From Strix aluco (taxonomy: Eukaryota > Chordata > Aves > Strigiformes > Strigidae): a stretch of DNA of 64,000 bases. Where the stretch lies: contig NC_133948.1 of the NCBI RefSeq assembly GCF_031877795.1, positions 16,694,948-16,758,947 of the forward strand, given 5' to 3'. Positions 1 to 11,400 of the stretch are shown here, in pieces (positions within the stretch are counted from its first letter, which is position 1; every line of letters begins with the position of its first letter). The notes below the pieces were generated by a model. That model had not been told where the DNA came from and did not search any database. It saw only the letters and a list, made by a program, of their open reading frames with translations. The position numbers and the translations under genes are program-made.

Positions 1-135
1 CCACGGTCCCACCTCATGCCAGGGGCTTCGCCTTAGCTTCAGATAGCCCGGGGGCCACCAGGAGCCCTGCGAGCCAGTGCCACCCTCCCACCCCCCCGCT
101 GGGTGCTGCCGTGGGGCAGGGCTGCCCGCACTCAC
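1..135. other. SMTN intron, left edge
   Basis: This is the intron after the coiled-coil exon. Its reading frame stays open to the edge of the window, but the GTGAGT donor at 135 makes intron more likely than exon. Confidence 0.5.
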
Positions 136-537
136 GCCGCTGTTGCTCCCGGAGAGGTGCAGGGCCGATTGCTGGCGCGTGCTGGAGAAAGCTGGCGGAT
201 GGGCCACGGGGACGCCGGGCTCCTCGGTGCCCTCAAAGTGGGCGCAAGGGTCCTGTGCTTCCAGAAAGAGGGTGCTGAGGTCCTCCCCGGGGGTCTCCTG
301 CGGCCCCAGCCGCAGCACTAGCAGGTCGAGACGGTGGCCCAGGCGCGCCAGCTCTGCCCGCAGCTCCAGGTGCTCCTCCTCCAGCGCCCGCAGCGCCCGT
401 GCCAGGGGCTGCACCTGCTGCAGGGCCTGCTCCAGCCGCCCCTCCACTGCCCCCCGCAACGCGCCCAGCTCCTGCCGCAGCTCCACCAGCTCGGCCGCTC
501 CGACCTGCGCCAGCCCCTCCAGGCTGACCCCCGGCAT
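136..537 (-). CDS. Alternative first exon with coiled coil, SMTNL2-like (probable short SMTN isoform)
   Basis: The ATG at 537-535 sits in a near-perfect Kozak context (GCCACCATGC). It opens 134 codons without a stop, ending at a consensus GTGAGT donor in phase 0, the same phase in which the preceding SMTN exon leaves. Residues 14-75 form a leucine/glutamate-rich amphipathic helix; segments include AELVELRQELGALRGAVEGR, QVQPLARALRALEEEHLELR and LARLGHRLDLLVLRLG. A Pro/Glu-rich tail follows, ending SALHLSGSNSG. Length, coiled-coil position, a PLAR motif and the LSG ending resemble the first exon of the paralogue SMTNL2. Lying inside SMTN on the same strand with its own TATA/CArG box, it is best read as an alternative first exon joined to downstream SMTN exons. 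It could instead begin a separate smoothelin-like gene. Confidence 0.7.
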
Positions 538-593
538 GGTGGCGGTACCGGTGCCGGCAGGCGCTGCAGCGAGCCCCGCTCAGCTGTCCTCTG

Positions 594-605
594 CCCTTTA
601 TAGGG
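594..605 (-). promoter_or_regulatory. Perfect CArG box overlapping a TATA-like element, upstream of the coiled-coil exon
   Basis: The plus strand reads CCTTTATAGG at 595-604, an exact CC(A/T)6GG serum response factor site. On the minus strand it reads CCTATAAAGG, also a TATA box. It lies 58 bp above the ATG at 537, leaving room for a start site near 570. CArG boxes bound by SRF/myocardin are the standard switch of smooth-muscle genes, and an intragenic smoothelin promoter is known in mammals. Confidence 0.6.
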
Positions 606-2387
606 GCGCCGGGACACCACCCCCGGCTGGAGGCCGGCCCAGCACAGCCCCGGGCCTGCTGGGCTATTCTTGTCACTGCGGCTGGGGGTCCAGCGCAGGG
701 GTGCCGAGGCAGGCGCTGACACTTGGCAGCGTCTCCAGCCCTGGGACCAGATGGCTTTGACGGCGGGGAGCCCTGCTGAGCAGCACCCCCGGCCCCGGGC
801 GGCTGCCAGCACCCCAGACACCAGCCGGGGGGGTGCTGTGGGGCACAGCAGGTGGGGTAGGGCCCCCATGTGGGATCAGCCTCAATTATCACCATACTGG
901 CTGTGCTCCAGGGCTGGGGACCACCCATGCACCCTTTTGCCCAAAGTGCCCTCCCACTCCTGGATGGCATCACCCACAACACACTGACATCTCCAGCCTC
1001 GGGCTGGTGCCAGTGATCACACCCCCAGCCTGTCCCCACTCCCCCCCAACCCAGAACAAATGCCCCAGGGGGACCAGGTCCCTGCACAACAGACACAGGC
1101 TGCACCCCCACCAGCAAGAGGACCTGCTGCAGCAGCCACCATCCCCAGTTCCCCGCACCTCTGACTGAGCCCTACCTGGCAGGGCTGCCAGCACCACTGC
1201 CGCCTCCTCCTCCTCCTCCTCCCTGCCCACAGGCAGCACACCTGGAGGTTGCGTCTGCCGACAGGCAGCTGATGGGTCCCAAGCCCCACGCCCCACTGGG
1301 CAGTGCTGCTAATACCTTAATGAGAGCTGACAGGCTGCTCGGGCTAAGCCTGCCCAAGTGCATTAGCACGGGGAAGTCACCCCTCTGCAGGCAGCGAGCT
1401 GCCAGCGGGCAGCAGAACCTGCTGGCTAGTGCAAGCAGCACTTGAGAACAGCCCTGCCAGGCTGTGGGCAGCGCCTGCTTCATGCTGGCAAGGGCTGAGG
1501 CAAGGATGGAGCGAGCCAGCGATGCCAGGGCCACTGGTGGTGCCATGGCCACTCGTGGTGCTGTGCCCGCAGAGGCAGCTGGGCGAGCCAGGCACACGCA
1601 GGGCCACGAGCGAGGCAGCAGCACACTTGACATCCAGCTTCTGCCAAGGCCGCGTGCGCGAGTGCCTCGTATTACCCTAGATGGCCAGGAGCAGATAAAA
1701 GCACTTGAAGGGCTGCATGCGCGGAGCTGCCTCCTGTGCACACTCAGCCCCACTGCCCCCAGCACCTGGGGGGGCCACATCCCCCTCTCCCCCCAAAACA
1801 GAGCAGAAGGATTTTATTTTTTTTTTCCAGTTGCACCCAAGAATCCTTCCCAGGCCAGGTGGGCTGGGGCTGCTGCTTTGCTACCAGTTCAGGATTGCAA
1901 AGCAGGAAGAAGCAGGACCCCCAGCTTGCAGCTCCAGGGTGGGTCAGACACCCTCGGGGAGCCCTTACTGAACAGGCTCCCCAGCGCCACATCCAAGGTC
2001 CGTTTCCAGGAGGGAAAACAGAGGGGTGGGTGGTGATGGGTTTTTCTCTGAGCTGCTGCCACCCTAAAAGGTGTTTAAAACAGAGGGACACCCGCAAAAG
2101 GCTCTGAGCCCACCTTCCCCCAACCCCCCGAGTATCTGCATACGTGGCGCCACAGTGCAGGGGGCTCATGTGGCTGGGGCTGGGTATCCACACATTCTTA
2201 AAACACCTTGTAAAAACCAAAAAACCCCCCAAAACCCCAAACCAACCACGGCCAGAGCCTTGAGACTGTGCTGCCAGCACCAACCTGCCCACCTTGGTCA
2301 CTGCTCCCCACCCCAAGCCCAGGACCCCCCAGGTCATGCCCAAGGGGGGGCACGGCCCCATGGCACCCAGCCCTTCTAGCCACTCAC
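606..2387. other. SMTN intron, no exon recognised
   Basis: GC-rich DNA between the 104-bp exon and the coiled-coil first exon. I looked for the mammalian segments that should follow EVTLGLR (for example SAEELMTIEDEGVLDKML) on the minus strand and found none, so those exons are probably beyond the left edge. Short homopolymers (T run near 1818) are the only other feature. Confidence 0.5.
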
Positions 2388-2491
2388 CTTGGTGACATTG
2401 CTGCTGACACTGTTGACACTGCAGACGCTGCTGACACTGCTGGGGACGGTGGTGATGCGGATGGGGGTGCTCCGCAGCCCCAGGGTCACCT
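2388..2491 (-). CDS. SMTN: SMTN exon (104 bp), EVTLGLRSTP
   Basis: The exon runs from a CCTTGCAG acceptor to a GTGAGT donor, phase 1 in and 0 out. It encodes EVTLGLRSTPIRITTVPSS and then a Ser/Val/Asn-rich run ending SSNVTK. The start aligns with mammalian ELTLGLRAPP directly after GNQRA. This is the last long-form SMTN exon I can place with confidence; the next ones are probably left of position 1. Confidence 0.88.
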
Positions 2492-5400
2492 CTGCAAGGG
2501 GAGCGAGAGGCACACGGGGTTTGTCCCAGCCCCAGCCCCGCAGGCTCAGCCCCGCGCCGGGGGAGCGGCTCCGTCCAGGCTGCCTGGCTGCTGCACACAT
2601 CCTGCCTCTGCAGCGGGCACCGAACTCTGGCACAGGGGAAGGGCTCTGGGGACAGCCAAGGGACAGGGAAGCCAGGCCCCCCTCACCACCCTGGTTCATC
2701 CTCCTCCCCAAGGAAGGGCACTTTCCGCAGTGCTCTAGCTGGAGCCAAGGCCCCCCCCAGCATGAGGGATGGCCCAGGAGCATCCCGAGCCAGCCACATC
2801 TGTGGGCAGGCAGGGCTAGATCAGGGGCAGGGCTGGCTCAGACACTGCAGCAGCAGAGATGGGGCAGAGCAGGACAGTATGGACACCCACAGACCAGCAG
2901 GTCAGTGGGGGGAGAGCACTAACATGGGGCAGAGGATGGGGCAGGGCTGCAGGAACGGTGCAGGGAGTTGGGGAAGGACCCCAGGCACGAGTGTGTCAGG
3001 ACAGTGCGGATGGGACAGGATGCAGGGCCAGTACTGAGATGCTCTAAGCAGGCTGAGCATCCCTGCCGAAGGGCAAGGCTGCCAGGCATGCTCCTGCCCA
3101 TGGCATCTGCTCTTCTGGCAGTACTCGTGCTCAGCCTCTGGGCTGCCAGCACCTAAATGCCACTTCTGCTGCTGCTGTGTCCCATCAGTGCCTGCCTGGC
3201 CTGTCACTGCCCTCCCGCCTGCTGGTTTCCACCCACTCTCTGGCACCCAGCACCCTGTCAGTGCCCAGCTGCCCACTGACACCCATGTGCTCCGCTGCCT
3301 GACTGCGTGTATCACCCCACACAAGCACTGTTCCTGTGCTTACGGCCCTGCCAGACCCACCTGCCTGCTGGTGCCCGCTGCCTCCACATGCCCCCTGCCC
3401 ACCTTTCCTGGTCCCACCTCCGGGAGCGATGCCCACTCGTGCCCATCATCCCTACAGTGCCCAGCTGCCTGCACCGCCCACCTTCCCCATCCCATCGCCC
3501 CCGCTGCCCACCTTCCCCGCTCCCTCCGCTGACAGATGCCACCTGCCCCTGCCCTACCCATCCTCCTCGCTCCGCTCCCCCGACGGGTGCCCCTGCCCAC
3601 GCTCCCGGTGCCCACCTGCCCGCTGACTGCCGGGGGCGGCCGCGACGCGGGGCGCGAGGGGCTGCACGCGCCCGTCCTTGATCTCGATGGTGACGAACGT
3701 CTTCATGCCGTCGAGGCCGGCGGGGACCGGGGCCGGGCGCCGCTCTGCTCCGCCGCCGCCGCCGCCCCGCGCGTTTTGAGCGGGCCCCGGCGGGGCCGTG
3801 CGGGGCCCCCGCTGCCATTGGCCGGGCCCGGCCCGCCCCCCCGCGCCGCCCGCCCCCGCCGGGCCGCCCGCTGCCGCCGAGCCGGGGGCCGGGCCCGGGC
3901 CCGCCGGGGTGAAGCGCTGGGCACGCTCCCGCACCGAGGCGGCCCGCGGCAGGGGCCTGTCGGGGCTTTGCTCTGTGGGGGACAGGCGCGGGGGGGTCAG
4001 CGGGGCTGCAGCGACCCAGGGGCGTCCCCTCCACGCATGCTGCAACCCCCTCCCCAGCCCCGCACGCTGCATGCAGCCCCCCCCCACCCCAGGGACCCCA
4101 CCACGCACCCTGCCCTGCCCCCCAGGGTGCCCACACGATGCATGTGTCCCGCCCCCCCCCCCCCCCCCCCCCCCCCCGAGACCCCACCACATGCAACCCC
4201 CCGGCTGCCTCGCCACGCGTGCTGTCCCACTGGGGCGCTGCAGCCCCTCAGAGCTTCTGCCCCCGTCTCCTGCGGGGGCCCGGCTGCCTGCGCACCCCGG
4301 TGGGAAGGGATGGGTGCTGGGCGGGGGCCAAGGGAGCGGGTGGGCAGCCAGCAGCCAGCCCTGCTCAGCCAGCAGCAGGCAGCCACTGAGAGCTGTGTGC
4401 CTGCCCAGGCTCCGCTGGGGACCTCCTGCCACCGGGAAGCTGAGAGCGGAGGCAGCCGCTGCTGGGACCGTACCTGTGCGGACCGCCGGGCGCAGGGAGG
4501 AGGACGTCTGCTCCCACCGGTGAGTGTTCAGGCGGGCCGGGGTCCCCGCTACATCCTGGGTGGGCGCTGCCACTTGGAAGGGACAGGCCAGATATGCAAG
4601 GAACAGGACACGGGGAGCAGAGGGTGAGCACAGCACAGGGTGCTGTTGCCGTCCCCACCCAGCAAAGCACCCTGGGGTCCCCCTCCCTGTCACCTCACAC
4701 TCCCCAGAGCATAGTGCCAAAATCCACCAGTGCTCACAGGCTGCCCCGCACCCCAGGCAGCTGGCTCTGCCCACAGTGCCAAACCACACCGCAGAGGAGG
4801 GCAAGGCAGAGATTGGGGTCCTGTGCCCCAGCAGGGCAGTGAGTGGGCTGTGCTGAAAGATCAGGACCACCCTGCACCCGTCAGGTCCTGGCATAGCAGG
4901 GCCAGCCCAGCATCACCTCTGGAGAGGAGGGCAAGGGGGCCCAGTGGCTCCACCCAGGGAGCACCCCAGCCAGGGTACAGACAGGCACTGAACAGGCAGC
5001 GCTCTGGCCTGGGGACGGAGTATCTGCTGCCCAAGTGGTGGGGGTCAGCCTTGCCCCAGCACCCAGGTTTGAGCCCCCAGGGGAGGCAGGTCCTGCATGC
5101 TTCTCTCTGCCCTGGGCCTGTGCCACATGGCAGCCCCGCCACCCAGAGCATCTCCCTGGGGTTTCTGCCTTCCCAGGAGCCAGCAGCCCCCCAGGGCTTC
5201 TTGGAGGGAGGGGACCTCTGCCTGCAAGGGTGGCTCCGAGTGGGAACCCTGACCCTGGAGACAGAGAGCTGCTTTCTATTTGTTTTTTTTTTTCCCCCCC
5301 CTTCATTTCCTCCCAGCACAGCTGCTGGGACAGTTTTCCCAGCAGTAGGAAGAGGGCAGCTGCTGGCCACTTCAATCCCTCAAGGCTGTGGGGAGGACCT

Positions 5401-8400
5401 GGAGGGTGCTGGGCCCCAGCTGGGCCAGTGAGTGCAGCCCTGGGGGGGTCAGGGCCAGCCAGTGCACGGCTCCCGGCCTTATTGGGACAAAGAATGCAAA
5501 AGGCCGGGGTTTGCTGCCGGCATCAATTCCCTTTCATGGCCCTGCTGCCGCCCAGCCTGGAGCTGGGGGACTGGTAAACAGCCTGCCTGGCACCCCGCTC
5601 CCCCAGCACCACCACCACACGGCTGGGTGGCAAATGGTCACCAGCTGGGGACGGCCCTTGGCCTGGCTGTGTCCTGCCCTCACATTCCTGCCCTAGCCTG
5701 CATGGGCTTAAGTCACATCCCCAGGGCTGACGCCCTTCCCTGCGCTGCCAGGATGCATGTGCCATAGGGCAGAGGGGCAGCGGGGGCCCCTGGGCAGCGC
5801 TGCCCAGCTAGGGGGCAGCCCCGGCCCCAGCACTCCCTCCCCACGCAGCTGCACTTACCCACTGGTAGCTCCCCATGCCTCCCGACCAGCCCCGGCCCTG
5901 GCCACGCACCCCGGCACCAAGCTGCAGGGAGGAAAAAGGGCAAAGCAGTCAGCGGGAGGGAGCACACACCCCCCCCACCCCATGCCATCGAGCTGCCTTC
6001 ACCCATGGGACTGCCAGCCCCCAGTGAAGAGGGCAGTGGCAGCCGCAGCCCGTGCCACCAGTTCTGTACCTGGCTGCCCTGGCGGCCAGCGCTGGGCTGG
6101 CCCAGGGGGGGCTGCTCCAGCTGGTGGCTTTGCCCTGCACCGGGCTCCTGGGCCGTGGCAGGGCTGCCCAGGCTCGCTTCCTTCCAGGCTGCCTGGTGCT
6201 GCCCCTTGGCTGGGCAGTGCCTGGGGAGCACGGCTGGCCCCGCTCTGGCTCCTCACCACCATCTTCAGGTTCTGGACTGTGCTCCGGGGCCGGCTGCAGC
6301 TCCAGGAGCACAAGGGTCCCCGAGACCATGGCTGCAGGAGAGAGAAGAGGCTCGCATGGGGGAAGCCAGTGGCTACCTGCAGAGCATCCCTGCTCCTGCA
6401 GCCCCACCAGGCACCCACCTCCCCTGCCTGCACCTTTGGGAGATGCCATGCTGCCTTCTCCATCCTCCCATCCCTGCCCGCAGCTGGCCCTGGTGCTGCT
6501 TTGGCCCCAGGCACACAGCCAGACGGGACTTTGCCGCTGGCATTCACGGGGACTCACCCTGGGTGCTGGGTTTCTGGGAGTCTCCTGCCTGCCGGCTGTG
6601 TAGCTCCTGCATCCCAGATCCTGCTCACTGCATCATCTCGCTTGTGGGCCTGGGGAAAGCAGCGGGTGAGAGCAGGGCCAGACCCATTCTGGTCTCTGAC
6701 CCGGTCACCCTGTCCCATCCCTGCCGCCCAGCCAGGGACACACCACAGGCTATGGCCTCTTCCCATGCCACCCAGGTCCCTGCCTGCACACTGCGGGGGG
6801 ATGGACAAGCCATCCCCTGCACAGGGGTCACTGCAGGAGGCTGGCAGGGTGACAAGTGTCCCCACACCCCACAGTCTCCACCAGGCAGGGAGGAGGGTGC
6901 TCTGTCTACTGAAGGGGAGGCCCAAACCCTGTGCACCCTGGGGGCTCCTGGCACTCCTCTGTGTGGGGCTGGTGTGGGCCACGAGTACACCAACCTTGTC
7001 CAGCATGGATGCCAGGAAGCATGAGGAGAGGACAGTCCCTGCCCAGTGCCCCTGTCCCCTCCTGTCCCCCAGCCCAGGCACCTCAGGGCTCCGTGGGGCA
7101 GGAAGCACCTAGTTTTGCATCACCCTGTCCCTGCTGTGGCATGAGAAGCTTTGCTTGGCCAACGATGGGATGCTCTGGCGCAGACCACATGCAGGTGACA
7201 GGTATGTCCCTAACACACAACACACCTGAGCAGGGCCAGGGTGTCCTGGTGTCACCAGTCAGAGAACAGGGCACCAGTTCTGGCTGTGTCAGTGTCTCTA
7301 GGAGCACTGCAGGCTCCAGGGCAGGGGAAGGTGGAGAGGGGCCTGTACCTGAGGGGCACAGGGGAACCAGGACCCAAACATGCCAGGTACCACTGCAACC
7401 ACTGTTTAAGGGAAAGAGCCTCAGGTTGGAGTAATCAGCTGGACAGAGCGGGACAGAACCATCGGCTGCTTGGGAGATGTCCCAGCACATCCGGATGGGG
7501 AAGACAGACAGTGTTGAAAGGTGGCACTGGGCCACATCCCCCTGCAGCCTCTTGCCACGGCCTTGGGGCAGGCAGAGGGCAAAGCTGGGCTGAATGGAGG
7601 TGGATGCGGGGACCCACACCTTCCCACTCAACTGTGGTTATAACCACTGCTTCTCCCTTCCCCACCCTCTTCCCCAAACAGCAACCCTGCATGGTGTCTC
7701 TGCAGGGACCTCCTACCACCACAAGAGCCACAGTCCCTGCGGGGTCCCCATCACTGCACAGGACAGCCCTGCCCACCAGCTCATCCCTCCTCTGGCCAGA
7801 GCCCCCACCATGGCTGGCAGGCACCAGCCTCGCTCCAGAGTGGGCCCCGGCCCCTCAAAGGCCAGCAGGAACAACCAGCATGGGGAGCGGGATGGGGGGA
7901 TCAAGGTTTCTGCCTGTGCAAGGGGCCTGGTGCAGGCAGCTGCCACAGACAGGACAAGCGGCCGTCACCTCCAAAGACCACCATCCCCAGAGAGCCGCAG
8001 CAGGCAGGGGTACACCAGGTGCACCGAGGGGGCCCACAGACCCCCTGCCCGCACCACTCGCACCCCAGGCTGCATCCTCAGGGAGAAGCCCAGGGGCACC
8101 CAGGCCTGAGCCCCAGGCCCCAGCTCACCACTGCTGCGTCCCCACGTCCCCAGAGACCCCAGCTTCACCTGCCCCAGGTCCCTTGGGTGGGCAAGCCTGG
8201 CATGCCCTGGAGTTTGTGCCCCAGACAGGCTGAGACAGGAGCCCAGGGAAAGGCGAGGAGGTCCTCAGTGGTCCTGTCCCCCCAGCAGTGCCACACACAC
8301 TCACCGCTGAGCCTTCAGGCTCCTGGGCAGGGGACTGCTCTGCAGCACACACGCAGCCGCTTTCCTCTGGCCCAGCCAGCACCCGCTGCTCTGCATCATC

Positions 8401-11400
8401 CCGCTCGCTGCTCTCCCCGCTCCCAGTCGTGGCTTGGGGCTCAGTGCTGTCCTCGCCATGGCTCTCCCTGCTCCCGGTCACGGCTGACAGCTCGGTATCA
8501 CCCGTCCGGCTGCCAGCCAGGGCTGGTGTTTCAGCATCATCCCTACGGCTGCTTTTCACGTCCCTGGGCACAGTGCGGGGCTCGCTGCTGTCCCTCTGGC
8601 TGCTCTGTGCATTCCCAGCCAGGGTTGCGGCTGGATGGGAGCAAAGGTGGTATTTAGGAAGGAGCTGCCCATGCCCTGGGCTCTCTAGGGTAGTGCCCTG
8701 GGATGCGGGGACTGTCTCACCTTCGATCTCCTCAGCTCGCAGCTTGCGGATGGCAGCTCGGATCAGCTTGCGCTCCTCGTACTCACCCGCCGCCCGCAGC
8801 TGCAAGAGGGATAGACCCAGGAGAGAAGCAGGGTCACCCCGGCACACGGTCAGCCCCGGCACACGGTCAGCCCCGGCACACGGTCAGCCCCGGCACACGG
8901 TCAGCCCCGGCACACGGTCACTCACCAGTTTGGTCAGCTCCTCCACATCAGTGATAGCTTCAAGCTGCCGGGCCAAGGCAGCCAGGGCTGTCTGCTGCTC
9001 CTCCTCCAGGTGCTGGGACCTGCGCAGTGGCAAGAGCGGCTGGCTGGGAGCTGCCATGGGTACTTGGGAGCAAAGTCCCCTCGTGGGCAACCAGCAAATT
9101 CAGGCAATGGGCCCCCCACGCGTGCCAAGCCACTCGCCGTTGGGCTGCTCTCACCCTTGTGTCCACCCAAATCTGTCCCAGCCAGAGCGGGGCCAGGCAT
9201 CGAAGCCACCGTCCCCTGGAGCAGAAGCAGGGGGTGAGCAGGACCCCAGCGCCACGCCAGACTCACCGTGGCCAGTTCTCCTTGTTGTCTTGTCGGTGGC
9301 TGCCGCGCTCCGGGCGGAAGCGCTTGGATGCCAGTGCCTCCTCGTCCCGCTCCAGCTCCTGCCGCTGCAGCTCCCTGATGGCCGAGCGGATGCGGCGCCG
9401 CTCAGCCAGATCCAGCGTCGCTTCCAGCTGGGTGCAAGAGGGCAGGGGCTCAGCACCGGCTCCAGCCACTGTGCCGCCTCCGCCCAGCTGCCCGGGCTGC
9501 CCACACGCCACACAATGGGGCATCTGTCTGGCGGGGCCCACGCGCGCAGCGAACGCTGCCCAGCACTGCCTGTCCCCGCGGGGAGTGGGCACGGCCCCCC
9601 CGGGCAGGATGCTGGGAGCAGCCGTGGCGGCACTGAGACCTGCATGCATGTGAGGGGCAAGGAGACAGGGGTGTGTGGCATGAATGCTTGTCGGTGGCCC
9701 GTGTAGCCCTCAGGGGTCAGTTCCCTGCAGCTCTGCCCCACCACTCCACCAGCACAGGGACAAGCTCTCCCACCCACGCCAGACCCTCCAGCAACAGGGG
9801 GTGACAGCAGAGTCTGTCCTCCTCCCATCGCCGCAGCCCTCCCCCAGCGCTAGGGGATGGTGGGCGGCTCTCAGAGCCAAGCCTGAGTGGGATTTGTCCT
9901 AAATCAAAGTTCAACCCACTGTATGTGGAAAGCACAGTCACAACCCCCACCCCGAACCTCTCATAAGTTCTCCTCAGCCCACCCAAGGCCACCCACCAGG
10001 ACCTGGCATGGGCACCCAGAGCTGCCTCCCCTCTTCCAGATCAGGTCCACAGCCCCAGTCCTGCCACTGGCCCAAGTGCTTCGAGGGGACCACGTACAGG
10101 CCCCCCCCACGCTGAAGGGCAGCAGAAGGCAGCCGGATCCACACAGAAAGGCCAGCCAGGGCAGGCACGGCCCCGCTGTCCTCCCACTGTCCTGCTGTGG
10201 GACATCGGGACCGACCCGGCGCTGGGAACCCAGGAGGCGATTTCCCATGGAGCTCATTAAAAATAAACCCCGTGACCCACAGCAGCTGCCCGGCAAGTCA
10301 AGCCCCTGCATGCTGGGAGCAGCAACAGGACAAGAGTATCAGTCCCCTCCCTTCCAGTCCCACGGGACACCATCAGGCCACCCATCCGGGCTCTTCAGGT
10401 TCTGCTGCAGCAGGAATCCAGGGTTGGTCCCTCAGCTGGACCCAGGCTGAGCAGTGCCAAGGGACCCACATCACCACCTGCCCACAGAAACCCTCCTGCA
10501 CAGAGTCCTCAGCAAAGCCATCACCCTTCGCCCCCCCTACTCGAGGTTTGGGGACCAGGGAAGGATATTTTCATCCCAGTGAAGCCAGCAGACAAGAGCC
10601 ATCATGTACCCCTAGTGCCAGCCAAAATTGTGATCCTCCAGTTCCTGCCAGCCTCGAGGCCCAGCCAGGAACGTTATCCTTCCTCAGCTGGGAAGACTCC
10701 GGCAGGATGCTCAGCAGCCAGGACCACTGACCCCCAGCCAGCCTGGCGCTGAAAATGCATGTAACCTCGGGGGCAGCCACTTGAAGCCGAGGTGCTGCCT
10801 CGTCCCCTGGCAGCCCCTGCCACACCAGCTGGCAGTGCCATCCCTCCCAGCACGCTGCAGTTGCTTATTGCATCCCACAGCAGCACGGGCATCTGCCTCC
10901 TGGACAGAGCTGGGGCCTGCAACCCCCAGGCTCTTGTCTGGAGCTGGCACCTCCACTGGCACAAGGGCAGGGAAGCGGCTGGGAAGAGCCGGAGCCACTG
11001 TGCTGCCAGGGCAGGGGGATGTCAGGGCGGAAACCAGCCCCTCCGTCCACATGGGCCTCCCATTTCCCGTCTGCACTAGGCCTGCCTGGCCCGGGCAGCT
11101 GCCTGCACCCTGGGGATGCTGCTGCAGGCAGGGATGCTGGCTGCCAGGACAAAGGCACGAGACAAGGCCTTTCCTGCTGCTGCTCCAGCAGAGACAGCAG
11201 ACACCCTGGCTGGCCAGGAAGCCCAGCTCTGCTACTCAGGGGGAGGCAGCAATGGGCTGGGGGAGCGATGGAGCTTGGTCCAGCACTAAACGTGGGGCTG
11301 GAAGCAGAGGCCCCGTGGCAAGCATGGCTCTCCCTGCAGCCACGCAAAGGCCTTGAGGACAGAAAAACACTCCTCTAACCACATCCCAGGAAGCCAAGAC

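Noticed and set aside
3536..4627. 363-codon plus-strand open frame across SMTN exons
   Set aside because: It is antisense to two well-supported SMTN exons, extremely Pro/Ala/Arg-rich and spans a poly-C tract; a shadow of GC-rich DNA.
8841..8919. Regular short direct repeats resembling a CRISPR array
   Set aside because: The 17-bp units are contiguous with no spacers, in an avian intron; it is a minisatellite.
8288..9706. 472-codon plus-strand open frame
   Set aside because: It runs antisense through SMTN exons 2-5 and the 17-bp minisatellite, mirrors their codons and has no motif of its own.
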